Shown here: positions 18,769 to 27,819 of the stretch, piece after piece
How the letters are laid out: each line of letters starts with the position of its first letter
How positions within the stretch are numbered: the stretch's first letter is position 1
Assembly: GCA_963667455.2 (NCBI GenBank)
Contig: CAXXFR010000003.1
Location: forward strand, 1 to 64,000
From: Bin55 sp963667455
GTDB taxonomy: Bacteria > Pseudomonadota > Gammaproteobacteria > Pseudomonadales > Azotimanducaceae
DNA: 64,000 bases
Direction of reading: 5' to 3'
Translations under genes and position numbers: made by a program
Notes under the pieces: generated by a model
Told to the model about the DNA's origin: nothing
Database searches by the model: none
What the model saw: the letters and a program-made list of their open reading frames with translations, nothing else

Positions 18769-19508
18769 CTGTCGCAACTCGACATGCGGTCGTAACGGGA
18801 GGCGGATCAGGGATCGGCAAGCAGATAGCCAAGACACTCGAACTAGAAGGTTTGCGAGTGACCATCATGGGACGAACCACCGCCTCCCTAGAGACTGAGG
18901 AACTCCCGTTCGAAGTCTGCGATGTGACTGACCCAGAGCAAGTCGAAGAGGCTTTCGAATGCGCTCGAGTCAAACAAGGGCCAATCGACATTGTGGTTGC
19001 CAATGCTGGTGCCGCCACCAGCGAGCCGTTCGCCAAAACGAACTCGCAGACTTTGGACTCGATGCTCGACGTCAACGTCAAAGGAGTCTTCAACACATGG
19101 AAAGCTGCACTCGAAGACATGCGTACTTCACAATGGGGGCGAATGATCGCAATTGCATCAACTGCTGGGCTCAAAGGCTATAGTTACGTCTCTGCATACT
19201 GTGCATCCAAACACGCAGTGATAGGACTGACACGAGCTCTCGCTCTGGAATTGGCGACAACGGGCATTACCGTCAATGCCGTCTGCCCAGGCTACACGCA
19301 GTCTCCGTTGTTGGATCGAACCATTGCCAACATTCAGTCAAAGACTGGAATGTCTCGTGAACAATCCGAGAAGTCACTGCTAGCGACCAATCCCCAAGGA
19401 CGATTCATCAACCCAGCAGAAATTGCCGAGACCGTACGATGGCTGTGTTCCGACTCCGCCGAGTCGATAAACGGGCAAGCCATCACTGTGTCGGGAGGCC
19501 CGCTCTAG
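18765..19508 (+). CDS. short-chain dehydrogenase/reductase (3-hydroxyacyl-CoA dehydrogenase-like)
   Basis: 247 residues, starting in a four-base ATGA overlap with the monooxygenase/reductase. A classical SDR: cofactor motif 'TGGGSGIGK' (11-19), 'NAG' at 80-82, catalytic Ser132 and Tyr145-xxx-Lys149 ('SAYCASKHAVIGLTRALALE'), and 'VNAVCPGYTQSPLL'. It oxidises or reduces a hydroxyl/keto group with NAD(P). Tight coupling suggests it handles the alicyclic CoA ester made by the upstream enzyme, for example a 3-hydroxyacyl-CoA step of a beta-oxidation-like ring opening. That role is inference; the fold and active site are certain. Confidence 0.9.
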   Translation: MTVATRHAVVTGGGSGIGKQIAKTLELEGLRVTIMGRTTASLETEELPFEVCDVTDPEQVEEAFECARVKQGPIDIVVANAGAATSEPFAKTNSQTLDSMLDVNVKGVFNTWKAALEDMRTSQWGRMIAIASTAGLKGYSYVSAYCASKHAVIGLTRALALELATTGITVNAVCPGYTQSPLLDRTIANIQSKTGMSREQSEKSLLATNPQGRFINPAEIAETVRWLCSDSAESINGQAITVSGGPL

Positions 19509-19654
19509 TGTTGCGCAAAAGTGGGAATGAATCTAGCGGGCTCTGCTGTCAGACCTGTGGAGTTGGCACGCTTGAAGTGGAACTCGCATATATAGCCACT
19601 GCCGCCCTATTTCACTGCGGTTCTACTCGTTCCAACAACTGTGAGACCTAGTTC

Positions 19655-20461
19655 ATGTCGTCTGCCAACACAACAAGACACTTCCGCTGTAAGGTGGCGA
19701 ATGGAATTGCGGAGATCTTTCTTGATCGTCCGGAGCGGAAGAATCCACTGACATTTGAGAGCTATGCGGAACTACGAGACTGGTTCGGCGAACTGCGCGA
19801 AGACGACACAATAAGAGCAGTTGTCATTCTTCCCAATGAGGGCAATTTCTGCTCGGGCGGAGACGTTCACGAGATCATTGGCCCTTTGACTGAAATGAAT
19901 ATGAAGGGGTTGTTGCAATTCACCCGAATGACCGGTGATCTGGTCAAGAACATGCTGCACTGTGGCGTGCCAACCATAGCCGCCGTCGACGGCGTGTGCG
20001 CTGGAGCTGGAGCCATTCTTGCCATGGCTTGCGATCTGCGACTGGCAACGCCAGAGGCGAAAGTCGCGTTTCTCTTCAACCGGGTCGGTCTGGCTGGATG
20101 CGATATGGGAGCCTGTGCGATGTTGCCTCGGATTATCGGCCAGGGACGCGCCGCGGAATTGCTTCTGCTGGGTCGATCCATGTCCGCTCAAGAAGGAGCA
20201 GACTGGGGATTCTTCAATCAAGTCGTCCCAGAAGGGGAATTGGCATCTAGTGCTAGGGGCATCGCGCAGAAACTGGCTGACGGGCCGGGATTTGCCAACA
20301 TGATGACCAAGACCATGCTGGCACAAGAGTGGTCAATGACCTTGGACCAAGCGATAGAAGCCGAAGCCCAGGCTCAGGCTGTGTGTATGCAAACCGACGA
20401 CTTCAAACGGGCCTACAGGGCGTTTGCAGAGAAGCGGCAACCAACCTTCGAAGGCGACTAG
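19655..20461 (+). CDS. enoyl-CoA hydratase/isomerase family protein
   Basis: 268 residues. Crotonase fold with 'NFCSGGDVHEII' (first oxyanion-hole loop) and 'AAVDGVCAGAGAILAMACDLRLATPEAKVAFLFNRVGLAG' (second loop). 'GRSMSAQEGADWGFFNQVVPEGEL' is the standard C-terminal region. The catalytic glutamates of hydratases are not both evident, so an isomerase, hydrolase or ring-opening role is possible. It lies 146 bases after the SDR and 137 before the CoA ligase on the same strand. Crotonases accompany the aerobic 2-aminobenzoyl-CoA route, where the ring product is degraded by beta-oxidation-like reactions; the precise step is not assignable from sequence. Confidence 0.85.
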   Translation: MSSANTTRHFRCKVANGIAEIFLDRPERKNPLTFESYAELRDWFGELREDDTIRAVVILPNEGNFCSGGDVHEIIGPLTEMNMKGLLQFTRMTGDLVKNMLHCGVPTIAAVDGVCAGAGAILAMACDLRLATPEAKVAFLFNRVGLAGCDMGACAMLPRIIGQGRAAELLLLGRSMSAQEGADWGFFNQVVPEGELASSARGIAQKLADGPGFANMMTKTMLAQEWSMTLDQAIEAEAQAQAVCMQTDDFKRAYRAFAEKRQPTFEGD

Positions 20462-20598
20462 CAATCCACCACATTTCTTGTTGCAACCAAGCGACTCTCT
20501 CAGTGATCGAATCTGCTCCCGAAGTGTGCCACAATCGTTTCAATTTCCATTCCTAGTGACATGACCTTGGTCCTAATCCAAACAGCGCACAAACCGAG

Positions 20599-22218
20599 AT
20601 GCCGACATTGAGAACTTCCGCCCATACCGATACCTTCGCTCGCGACAATCTTCCTCAAGGAGATGCACTGCCAATCATGCCACAACGATTCGACTATCCG
20701 GATCGTCTCAATGTCGCTGTGGAACTAACCGACGTAATGGTGGAGAAAGGATTCGGCGACCGCATTGCCTTGGAGGGGGTTGGACGACAACGCACCTACA
20801 GGGAATTGAGCGAGTGGACGAATCAGCTTGCTCATGTATTGGTTGACGACCTCGGCGTGGAGCCTGGCAACAGAGTGCTTATTCGATCCACCAACAATCC
20901 TGCATTTGTCGCATGTTGGATCGCAGTTACCAAGGTCGGAGCTGTTGCCGTCAACACGATGCCCATGCTTCGTGCGTCCGAGCTAACCAAATACGTTGAC
21001 AGAGCAGAGGTGACTCACGCGCTCTGCGACGCGCGTTTGATGGACGAACTGCGGCAGTGTCAAGAAAAGAGCGATTTCCTCAAGACGGTGTACGAGTTCG
21101 ATGGGACTGCATCGCGTGAGATGGAATTGGACCGAATGGCGCTGACCAAACCCATGAAGTTCCAATCAGTCGAGACGGCGCAAGACGACGTTGCGTTGAT
21201 GGCGTTCACCTCCGGATCCACTGGTGAGCCCAAGGCAACCATGCATTTTCACCGTGATTTGCTCAGTATTGCTGACGGCTACGCAAAGGAGATCCTTAAG
21301 GTTTCCGCTCTGGATGTGTTTATTGGTTCACCTCCACTCGCTTTCACGTTCGGACTCGGGGGGCTGGCCGTATTTCCTCTTCGCTTTGGCGCAACATCCG
21401 TGCTACTGGACACCGCTCCACCATCCGATCTTGGGGAATTCATCGAGCGACACGGAGCGACTATTTGTTTCACCGCACCAACGGCGTATCGAGTCATGTT
21501 GCAAGGGTTGGGAGAGCACGACATCAGCTCACTTCGACTCGCTGTTTCTGCGGGAGAAACCTTGCCTGGTCCGATTTTCGACGAGTGGAAGGAAAAGACC
21601 GGCAAACCCATTCTTGACGGTATCGGTACGACCGAACTGCTCCACATTTTCATTAGCAACACGATCGAGGACCACCGACGATCGTGCACAGGCAAATCTA
21701 TCTCAGGCTATGAAGCGAGAGTCGTAGATGCCGAAGGCGATGAAGTCCCCGTGGGAACGACCGGCAGACTTGCCGTACGTGGACCAACTGGATGTCGATA
21801 CCTGCGTGACGACAGACAATCCGAGTACGTGCAGAACGGCTGGAACATCACCGGAGATAGTTTCTTCGCCGACGAACAAGGCTATTTTCACTTTGCCGCA
21901 CGCAACGACGACATGATCATCTCGTCGGGCTACAACATTGCGGGACCGGAAGTTGAAGCTGCGTTGCTCTCACATCCCGCTGTATCAGAGTGCGCCGTCA
22001 TTGGAGTACCCGATGAAGACCGAGGCTCGATCGTACAAGCGCATGTAGTACTTGCCGATGGCAAGCAACCCAGTGATGGAATGAGAGAAGAACTGCAGGA
22101 CCATGTGAAGGAGACTATCGCTCCCTACAAGTATCCGAGATCAGTTGTGTTTGAAGACGAACTACCCAAGACTGCAACGGGCAAGATCCAGCGCTTCAGA
22201 CTGCGCTCGACGACGTGA
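20599..22218 (+). CDS. 2-aminobenzoate-CoA ligase (benzoate-CoA ligase family)
   Basis: 539 residues of the ANL superfamily. The P-loop-like 'FTSGSTGEPKATMHFHRDLL' binds ATP. 'LDGIGTTELLHIFISN' is the A5 motif, 'NITGDSFFADEQGYFHFAARNDDMIISSGYNIAG' spans the hinge, and 'KTATGKIQRFRL' has the catalytic Lys near the end. The 'GIGTTELLHIF' sequence and the N-terminal 'RTYRELSEWTNQLAHVL' are typical of benzoate/2-aminobenzoate-CoA ligases rather than fatty acid ligases. It activates anthranilate with ATP and CoA for the monooxygenase/reductase. The stop overlaps the GTG start of the dioxygenase gene by four bases (GTGA), showing direct coupling of tryptophan breakdown and anthranilate activation. 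Confidence 0.87.
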   Translation: MPTLRTSAHTDTFARDNLPQGDALPIMPQRFDYPDRLNVAVELTDVMVEKGFGDRIALEGVGRQRTYRELSEWTNQLAHVLVDDLGVEPGNRVLIRSTNNPAFVACWIAVTKVGAVAVNTMPMLRASELTKYVDRAEVTHALCDARLMDELRQCQEKSDFLKTVYEFDGTASREMELDRMALTKPMKFQSVETAQDDVALMAFTSGSTGEPKATMHFHRDLLSIADGYAKEILKVSALDVFIGSPPLAFTFGLGGLAVFPLRFGATSVLLDTAPPSDLGEFIERHGATICFTAPTAYRVMLQGLGEHDISSLRLAVSAGETLPGPIFDEWKEKTGKPILDGIGTTELLHIFISNTIEDHRRSCTGKSISGYEARVVDAEGDEVPVGTTGRLAVRGPTGCRYLRDDRQSEYVQNGWNITGDSFFADEQGYFHFAARNDDMIISSGYNIAGPEVEAALLSHPAVSECAVIGVPDEDRGSIVQAHVVLADGKQPSDGMREELQDHVKETIAPYKYPRSVVFEDELPKTATGKIQRFRLRSTT

Positions 22219-23046
22219 CCAAACGTAAAGATTTGCCACCGCCTCGTTCTTCAGAACGAGAGGAAAAGTCCTATCGGGAGCTGCTCAGGCTCGACACGAT
22301 TCTGAATGCGCAACACCCGCTGTCTGCGTCGCACGACGAGATGTTGTTCATCATTCAACATCAAACGACCGAATTGTGGATGAAACTTGTCATTCATGAA
22401 CTCTCCCAAGTGCGAACCGACATGGCGACAAACCAGTTGCAACCGGCCTTCAAGACTCTGAGTCGAGTGGCTCGTATATTCGACCAGTTGAACGGGGCAT
22501 GGGACGTGTTGAGGACAATGACTCCCAGCGATTACACAGCAGTTCCGAGATTCGCTCGGTACTTCTTCCGGGCTTCAGTCGTTTCAATATCGCATGATCG
22601 AATTCATGCTGGGCAATCGCAATGTCGAACTGCTCAATCTTCATGAACGATCACCCGAGCACCACCAAGCACTCTCTATGGAACTTGAACAGCCCAGCAT
22701 CTACGACTCGGCAGTTCGACTGCTGTACTGTGAACTGGATGGAGAAGACGCTGATGTGCCTCCGCCTCAGTTGCGACACACACGAAAGCTGGACAGTTCG
22801 ATACAGGAACGGTGGCGTCGAGTCTACGAGAACACCCCAAAGCACTGGGAGCTTTACGAACTAGCCGAAAAGCTGATCGATCTGGAGGACTACTTTCGCA
22901 GATGGCGATTCAACCACGTTACAACGGTGGAGCGCGTGATCGGCTACAAGAAAGGAACCGGAGGCACTTCCGGTGTGCCGATGCTGGTTCAACGTTTGAA
23001 CGTTGTGTTGTTTCCTGAACTGTGGCGAGTCAGAGGTGATCTGTGA
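22215..23046 (+). pseudogene. kynA: tryptophan 2,3-dioxygenase, one frameshift
   Basis: It starts at a GTG inside the ligase stop. The first part carries 'HDEMLFIIQHQTTELWMKL' (distal-side signature) up to 'MTPSDYTA'. One extra base at about 22542 then breaks the frame. In the next frame 'FRDSLGTSSGLQSFQYRMIEFMLGN' continues the family, followed by 'FNHVTTVERVIGYKKGTGGTSGVPML', which holds the heme-ligating His and the substrate loop. The composite is about 277 residues, normal for a bacterial TDO. The heme enzyme inserts O2 into tryptophan to give N-formylkynurenine. All key residues survive, so a base error is likely. It overlaps kynureninase by four bases (GTGA). Confidence 0.87.
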
Positions 23047-24243
23047 CTTCCATGACTCTACCTCGTAAGGAATTGTTCGATATTCCCGACGATGTCATCT
23101 ATCTGGATGGCAATTCGTTGGGTCCGCCCTTAAGGCGAACGGCGGAACTGACTCGCCGGGTCATCGACGAGGAATGGGGAAAACATCTCATCCAAGCGTG
23201 GACAAGCGCAGATTGGATGTCGATCCCAACCACTGTTGCGAACCAGATTGCGCCAGTGATCGGAGCTCCGCCAGGTTCGGTGGCGACAGGGATACCTTGT
23301 CGATCAAGGCGTATCAAGCGCTCGCCGCGGCTTTGGAACTACGCTCCGATCGCAAAGTGGTTCTATCCGACACCGGTAACTTCCCATCCGATCTCTACAT
23401 CGCTCGAGGACTACTGAACACCATCGACGCTGGGCACAGGCTGGTCACACCAGAACCAGATGAGGTTTTCGACAACATCAACGAAGAAGTGGCAGTTGTC
23501 TACCTGACACATGTGGACTACCGAACTGGTCGCATGCACGACATGGAGGCAATCACTCACAAGGCACACGAGTGCGGAGCGACGACTCTGTGGGATTTGG
23601 CTCACTCCGCCGGTGCCCTTCCCCTAGCCATGCATGAGGTTCAATCGGAATTTGCAGTCGGGATGCACCTACAAGTATCCTCAATGGAGGTCCCGGTGCC
23701 CCGGCATTCATATATGTTCGACCTGACATCGTCAGCAGACGTCAAACCTGCCTTAGCAGGATGGATGGGACACCAAAGTCCCTTTGCAATGGACTCTGGA
23801 TTACGATCCTGCCGTCAGCACCGAGCGATTTCGCATCGGTACGCCTGCTATCGTTCAGTTCAAGATTTTGCAACACGCCATGGAACTCTGGGAGTCTGTC
23901 GATTTGAACGAAATTCGTTCCGCATCGCTCAGTTTGAGCGAACGATTTATCGAAGAGGTGGAGCGTAGGTGTCCAATGTTGGTTCTGGCATCTCCTCGCT
24001 CGCCAGGAGGATCGAGGGTCTCATGTCTCATTTGCGTTCGAAAATGGCCACGCAGTGATGCAGTCTGCAATAGAACGCGGTTTGATTGGAGATTTTCGAG
24101 AACCCAACATCTTGCGATTTGGAATCGCACCTCTCTATCTGGATGAGACCGACATCGTGCGTGCGGCTGAAGTCTTAGAGGAAGTCATGGGCAAAGACAT
24201 TTGGCGCGAATCTCGATACCAGACAAAGGGCTCCGTAACGTGA
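23043..24243 (+). pseudogene. kynU: kynureninase with six single-base frameshifts
   Basis: Pieces of one PLP enzyme are spread over all three frames. It begins 'VIYLDGNSLGPPLRRTAELTRRVI', continues with 'SDTGNFPSDLYIARGLL', 'TLWDLAHSAGALPL', then 'GCTYKYLNGGPGAPAFIYV' with the PLP-binding Lys, 'KPALAGWMGHQSPFAMD', 'LDYDPAVSTERFRIGTPAIVQF' and 'NILRFGIAPLYL'. Restoring the frame needs one missing G at 23289-23291 and one extra base at each of 23660-23662, 23679-23680, 23734, 23795 and 24006. The net shift matches the start and end frames exactly. The enzyme cleaves kynurenine to anthranilate and alanine. Six indels without loss of any motif point to local sequence error or very recent decay. 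The stop overlaps the RidA start (GTGA). Confidence 0.85.
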
Positions 24244-24668
24244 GCAAGAAGATCGTCAATCCTAGTGACTGGGAACGACCACGAGGTTATTCCAATGGTT
24301 GGTTGCTGGAAGACGGAACCCTGTATGTAGCCGGACAGATCGGCTGGAACAGATCCATGCGGTTCGAGACAACAGACTTCACAGCGCAAGTAAAACAAGC
24401 GCTCCATAACGTAGTAGCAGTGGTTCGGTCAGCAGGTGGAGCTCCCAACGATGTCGTTCGTTTGACGTGGTACATCACCGACAAGAGCTCCTACCTCGCC
24501 AATCAGCGCGATCTGGGCACGATTTATCGAGAGATCTTTGGCAAGCACTTTCCCGCCATGTCGGTGGTGGTAGTCCAACAGTTGATCGAAGACGATGCCA
24601 AGGTCGAAATCGAAGCGACCGCCTACATCGCTGATCAAGACACCCTCTCCGCTTTCAAAGTCGAATAA
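24240..24668 (+). CDS. RidA-family enamine/imine deaminase
   Basis: 142 residues from a GTG that overlaps the kynureninase stop (GTGA), the same coupling as in the two preceding junctions; an in-frame TTG at 24201 is less likely. The YjgF/RidA fold is seen in 'SNGWLLEDGTLYVAGQIGW', 'QVKQALHNVVAVVRSAGGAPNDVVRLTWYITD', 'FPAMSVVVVQQLIEDDAKVEIEATAYI'; the usual catalytic Arg of RidA proper is replaced in 'PAMSVVVV', so it belongs to another subgroup. RidA proteins hydrolyse reactive enamines/imines to ketones and ammonia. The product of 2-aminobenzoyl-CoA monooxygenase/reductase is an enamine-type CoA ester, so removal of its nitrogen is an attractive role (inference). Confidence 0.85.
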   Translation: MSKKIVNPSDWERPRGYSNGWLLEDGTLYVAGQIGWNRSMRFETTDFTAQVKQALHNVVAVVRSAGGAPNDVVRLTWYITDKSSYLANQRDLGTIYREIFGKHFPAMSVVVVQQLIEDDAKVEIEATAYIADQDTLSAFKVE

Positions 24669-24722
24669 AGACATTCGAAACACAGATTCCAAGCTGAACA
24701 GTTTGGCAATTGCAAACTTCTG

Positions 24723-26801
24723 TCAGTTCTTGCCCTCTAGCGTCGCTCCATACCCTTCCCGTTGCATCTTACTCAAAGCTTCAAGAACCTTGGTCGACTG
24801 TTTCTCTGTAGGGGTACGCTGTGGAATGCTAGCTGCTACTTCGAGGACTCCAATTTCGGTTGGAGTCAATATTTTGCGTAAACGCTCCCATCCTAGCGCA
24901 TCCTTCCAGAACTGCCCACCTGCTTTAACTACCTCTATCTGAGCTTCAATTCCGTTTAGTTGCCTTTGTTCTCGTCTTGCTACTCGGGCGGAGTCGTGGT
25001 ATTCAGATTCCGATACCAATTCGTCCTCCAGATTGGACATGAAGTCCACTTTGAGATTGAGAACTTGATCCCAACAAGCCTCTTTCTTTGCCCACTCGGT
25101 CACATTTCTAGTCCAAGCAGGAGGATCGACTAAGACATCATGCACGTGTCTTGAGACCACGACAATCGTATCGGACAGCCTTGGACCGGGTGCCTGTCGC
25201 TGCCAAATTGCTTCAAAGTCAACACTATGGCGTTGTTGAGCTACCTCGTGTGCAATCTTCGAGATCGTATAGGCGACTATATTGGCTCGATACCCGCCTT
25301 GATACCAGGATTGCGAGGAGACGCTACGTTCTGTTGCTCTAAACACAATCGCTTTCGCCACTGCCTCTCGATACCAGGCCTCATTGAAGTCGTTTTGAGA
25401 TCTATTCCACGCTTTGCCGATTTGTTGTGCAAATCCTGCAAAGTTTTTCTGAGCTCCGAGACTCACTTCGTGCGGGAGCCCCTTCCAGACGTTGATGAAT
25501 TTTGCGAGGTCAGTCTTCGTGAATAGTTGCCTGCGAGGGTGTTCCAAGTCAAACTTCTTGCGCTCGGATGTTGTCAGGTGTGCTCGGGCGTCTGCGTACT
25601 GGCCGCGAGCCCTTTCATAGAACCACTTGCTCTGGCGAAAGCTTCCATCGGGCGCGGGAGCGTAAATTCGGCGTGAAAAGCCTTCCATACGGACGTGAAA
25701 GGGGTGATTGGAGAAAAAGTCGGCCGCGCTCACTCGATTCTGACTGTTGGCGTACTCCGAAATCTTCGGAACAAGGGAATTCGCTACTTCCGCCGAAACG
25801 ACCGACAACTTCATCTGTACGAAAGAATTCGAGATGTCTAGGCCACGGAGTTTTGCGAGATGGACGGATGCCGTCGTCTGACCGCCGTTAACGATCTGAA
25901 AATCCGTGAGTCTTCGAAGAACCATCTGTCCTTCGGAACGTCGAATGTCCACCTCTGCGGCGGTAGCTGTAATACCGTTGTTGTAGGCAAAGAACCTCGA
26001 TGGCTCGTTCTCCAATGTCGACCTGATGCCGCGGTTAACCTTCCCTTTAGCTTGAAGGAACACACGGACGTTTTGTTCCAAAAGCCGTGTGCCCCAGCGG
26101 TCATAAATATCCGCAAGTACCTCGCCCGGAAGCACGGCTAGATAGGACTTGTGGTCGTCTTCCGTTTGTTGCGTTGGCAGGACTGGAAGCGCCCCACCAA
26201 AGTCCTTTATCAGGTCGATCTCCAACTCCTCTCGTTCAGCGCTGGAAGTAGCGAATCTGTGCAATCTTCGCATGTCCCAAACGCTATACAAGACTGGCCG
26301 GCCATCAATCGTTCCGTCTGCACGTCCATTGATCCGTTCGCTCAAGACCCGATTGCTGACCATCAGAAGTCGTAGCTTGGAAACTTGTGACCAATTCTGG
26401 TGTATCAAGTCAGCAAGGCCGAACGCGGGACTTGTTTCTTCAAGTGAGTCGCGCCATCGATCATTCAATGCATGCTTCACATAGTTCGATAGGCGATTGA
26501 ACAGCGTTCTCATCGCTGTGGCAGTAAGCCGTGAAGCCGAATGAGCTACATCAAAGTCCAGTACGATGAGACTCAGTGTACCGTCGTTGTTCTCAGAGGG
26601 ATCTCCACCATATCCATCCACCCTAATTCCTCGAGGAGTCTTGAAGTGGACACGATCCGCCGATTCAAGCTCACCGGAATCGACTATCAATTCGCAAGCC
26701 TTTTGAAAGAACACATTCTCCGAGAACTCACCATCGGCATCAGACTCAGCCAGCACATCCTGCATCAGCACCTGAGCGTATTCGTCAAGATCCATCCGCA
26801 T
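24723..26801 (-). CDS. AIPR-family abortive phage infection protein
   Basis: 692 residues. The AIPR family (named from a phage abortive infection protein) is recognised by 'FFAYNNGITATAAEV' at about 270 and 'FQIVNGGQTTASVHLA' at about 300, plus 'NRVSAADFFSNHPFHVRMEGFSRRIYAP' and 'FTKTDLAKFINVWKGLPHEVSLG'. Members are standalone or parts of multi-gene defence systems and are thought to be nucleases or nucleic-acid-directed effectors; I see no classical nuclease motif. It is the last gene of the leftward operon and its start overlaps the PD-(D/E)XK gene by 17 bases. It is convergent with the RidA gene, with 54 bases between stops and no obvious terminator. Confidence 0.87.
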   Translation of the reverse strand: MRMDLDEYAQVLMQDVLAESDADGEFSENVFFQKACELIVDSGELESADRVHFKTPRGIRVDGYGGDPSENNDGTLSLIVLDFDVAHSASRLTATAMRTLFNRLSNYVKHALNDRWRDSLEETSPAFGLADLIHQNWSQVSKLRLLMVSNRVLSERINGRADGTIDGRPVLYSVWDMRRLHRFATSSAEREELEIDLIKDFGGALPVLPTQQTEDDHKSYLAVLPGEVLADIYDRWGTRLLEQNVRVFLQAKGKVNRGIRSTLENEPSRFFAYNNGITATAAEVDIRRSEGQMVLRRLTDFQIVNGGQTTASVHLAKLRGLDISNSFVQMKLSVVSAEVANSLVPKISEYANSQNRVSAADFFSNHPFHVRMEGFSRRIYAPAPDGSFRQSKWFYERARGQYADARAHLTTSERKKFDLEHPRRQLFTKTDLAKFINVWKGLPHEVSLGAQKNFAGFAQQIGKAWNRSQNDFNEAWYREAVAKAIVFRATERSVSSQSWYQGGYRANIVAYTISKIAHEVAQQRHSVDFEAIWQRQAPGPRLSDTIVVVSRHVHDVLVDPPAWTRNVTEWAKKEACWDQVLNLKVDFMSNLEDELVSESEYHDSARVARREQRQLNGIEAQIEVVKAGGQFWKDALGWERLRKILTPTEIGVLEVAASIPQRTPTEKQSTKVLEALSKMQREGYGATLEGKN

Positions 26802-27819
26802 CTCCTGAAATTGCGCGGCGCAATACCGCCGTAGGCACTCGATGGTCTTCGCAAAGAGAAAGGTTTACCGTGTAACGAGCATCTTCGACTGCTGGGTGGA
26901 CAATTGAAGGAGTAATTCGGGGAAAACTCTCTACAACCTCATACAAGGTGTCGTCGCCCAATTGCCATTGCTTATCTGTGTAGTCGTCTTCCCAGTCAAA
27001 GCCACTTGCAAGGAGACGGTCCTCAAATGGTTCCGTAGCAGCTATGTCGTTTCCGGCAATCTCCTTTCTAACTCGCGCTGCCATATCGGTCACCGTTAAC
27101 GCATCAACTGACTCGTCGGAGGCTTCAGCCACCTCAGTTACACACAGAAACAGTCGAGCTGAGCTCGCAAGGTCCAGCTGCTGTAACGATGAAATGCTCA
27201 CTTTCGATAATTGAGGCGTGTGGGCTTTGGCTTCAATTCCTATCACTCCGATCTGAAAATCTCTCGGCGCACCCATCGGTCCCTTCCAACTACTCACAGC
27301 ATTCCAAGCACCAATTTCTGGCAATACATAGCGTTCGATGGCTCTCAACTCGCCTATTAGCCCTTTCTGTTCTGCATCCGTCAGCCGACTGTCCTGTCCA
27401 CTCTTTAATAGTCGATGCCAACGCCAAGTTCTCCTAAGGAAGAGCTCAACGGCCACATCAGGTGTGCGGGCATTGCGCGTCGTCTCAACAATGTCCAAGC
27501 AAAACCGGAGGAACAGATCACGTTGCTCCGAGTCAATCAGTCGGATGGCAACTCGTTCACCGACTCCATCTTCCGTTGCGAGAGACTCCACCCTCAAGCC
27601 CTTCAGTTGTGGAAAACGGTGAGAACGATAGTCCCTGGTGTTGCACTGAAGTATCAGGAGACACTGTCGCTGGGCATCAAGACCCCAGTACATGCCCCAA
27701 GCAGTCGATCCCACCTCCTCAATCCGACGGGCATTTGTCGTTGTTCCCGTTGCCCCCTCGATTTCAATCCAGGGGTCAAGAATCGCCATTTTCGTTGAAG
27801 TCTTCGTCCTCGTCTCCAT
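26785..27819 (-). CDS. PD-(D/E)XK-family protein (DUF4420 type)
   Basis: 344 residues. A restriction-endonuclease-like core is visible: 'LIGELRAIERYV' with Glu157, then 'APRDFQIGVIGIEAKAH', giving Asp187 and the ExK pair Glu196/Lys198, followed by 'VSISSLQQLDLASSARLFLCVTEV'. This spacing fits the PD-(D/E)XK nuclease signature and the DUF4420 family that travels with Z1 and AIPR proteins. The intact catalytic set implies it can cut DNA and may be the nuclease of the system. The start overlaps the Z1 gene by 44 bases and the end overlaps the AIPR gene, which is extreme coupling. Confidence 0.83.
   Translation of the reverse strand: METRTKTSTKMAILDPWIEIEGATGTTTNARRIEEVGSTAWGMYWGLDAQRQCLLILQCNTRDYRSHRFPQLKGLRVESLATEDGVGERVAIRLIDSEQRDLFLRFCLDIVETTRNARTPDVAVELFLRRTWRWHRLLKSGQDSRLTDAEQKGLIGELRAIERYVLPEIGAWNAVSSWKGPMGAPRDFQIGVIGIEAKAHTPQLSKVSISSLQQLDLASSARLFLCVTEVAEASDESVDALTVTDMAARVRKEIAGNDIAATEPFEDRLLASGFDWEDDYTDKQWQLGDDTLYEVVESFPRITPSIVHPAVEDARYTVNLSLCEDHRVPTAVLRRAISGDADGS

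Noticed and set aside
18037..18837. 266-codon open frame on the minus strand over the end of the monooxygenase/reductase
   Set aside because: It overlaps two well-supported plus-strand genes for its whole length and shows no family motif.
24669..24722. attachment site or integrase at the border of the defence island
   Set aside because: No integrase gene, tRNA end or direct repeat is visible at either border (24.7 or 37.2 kb), so I do not claim a mobile island.
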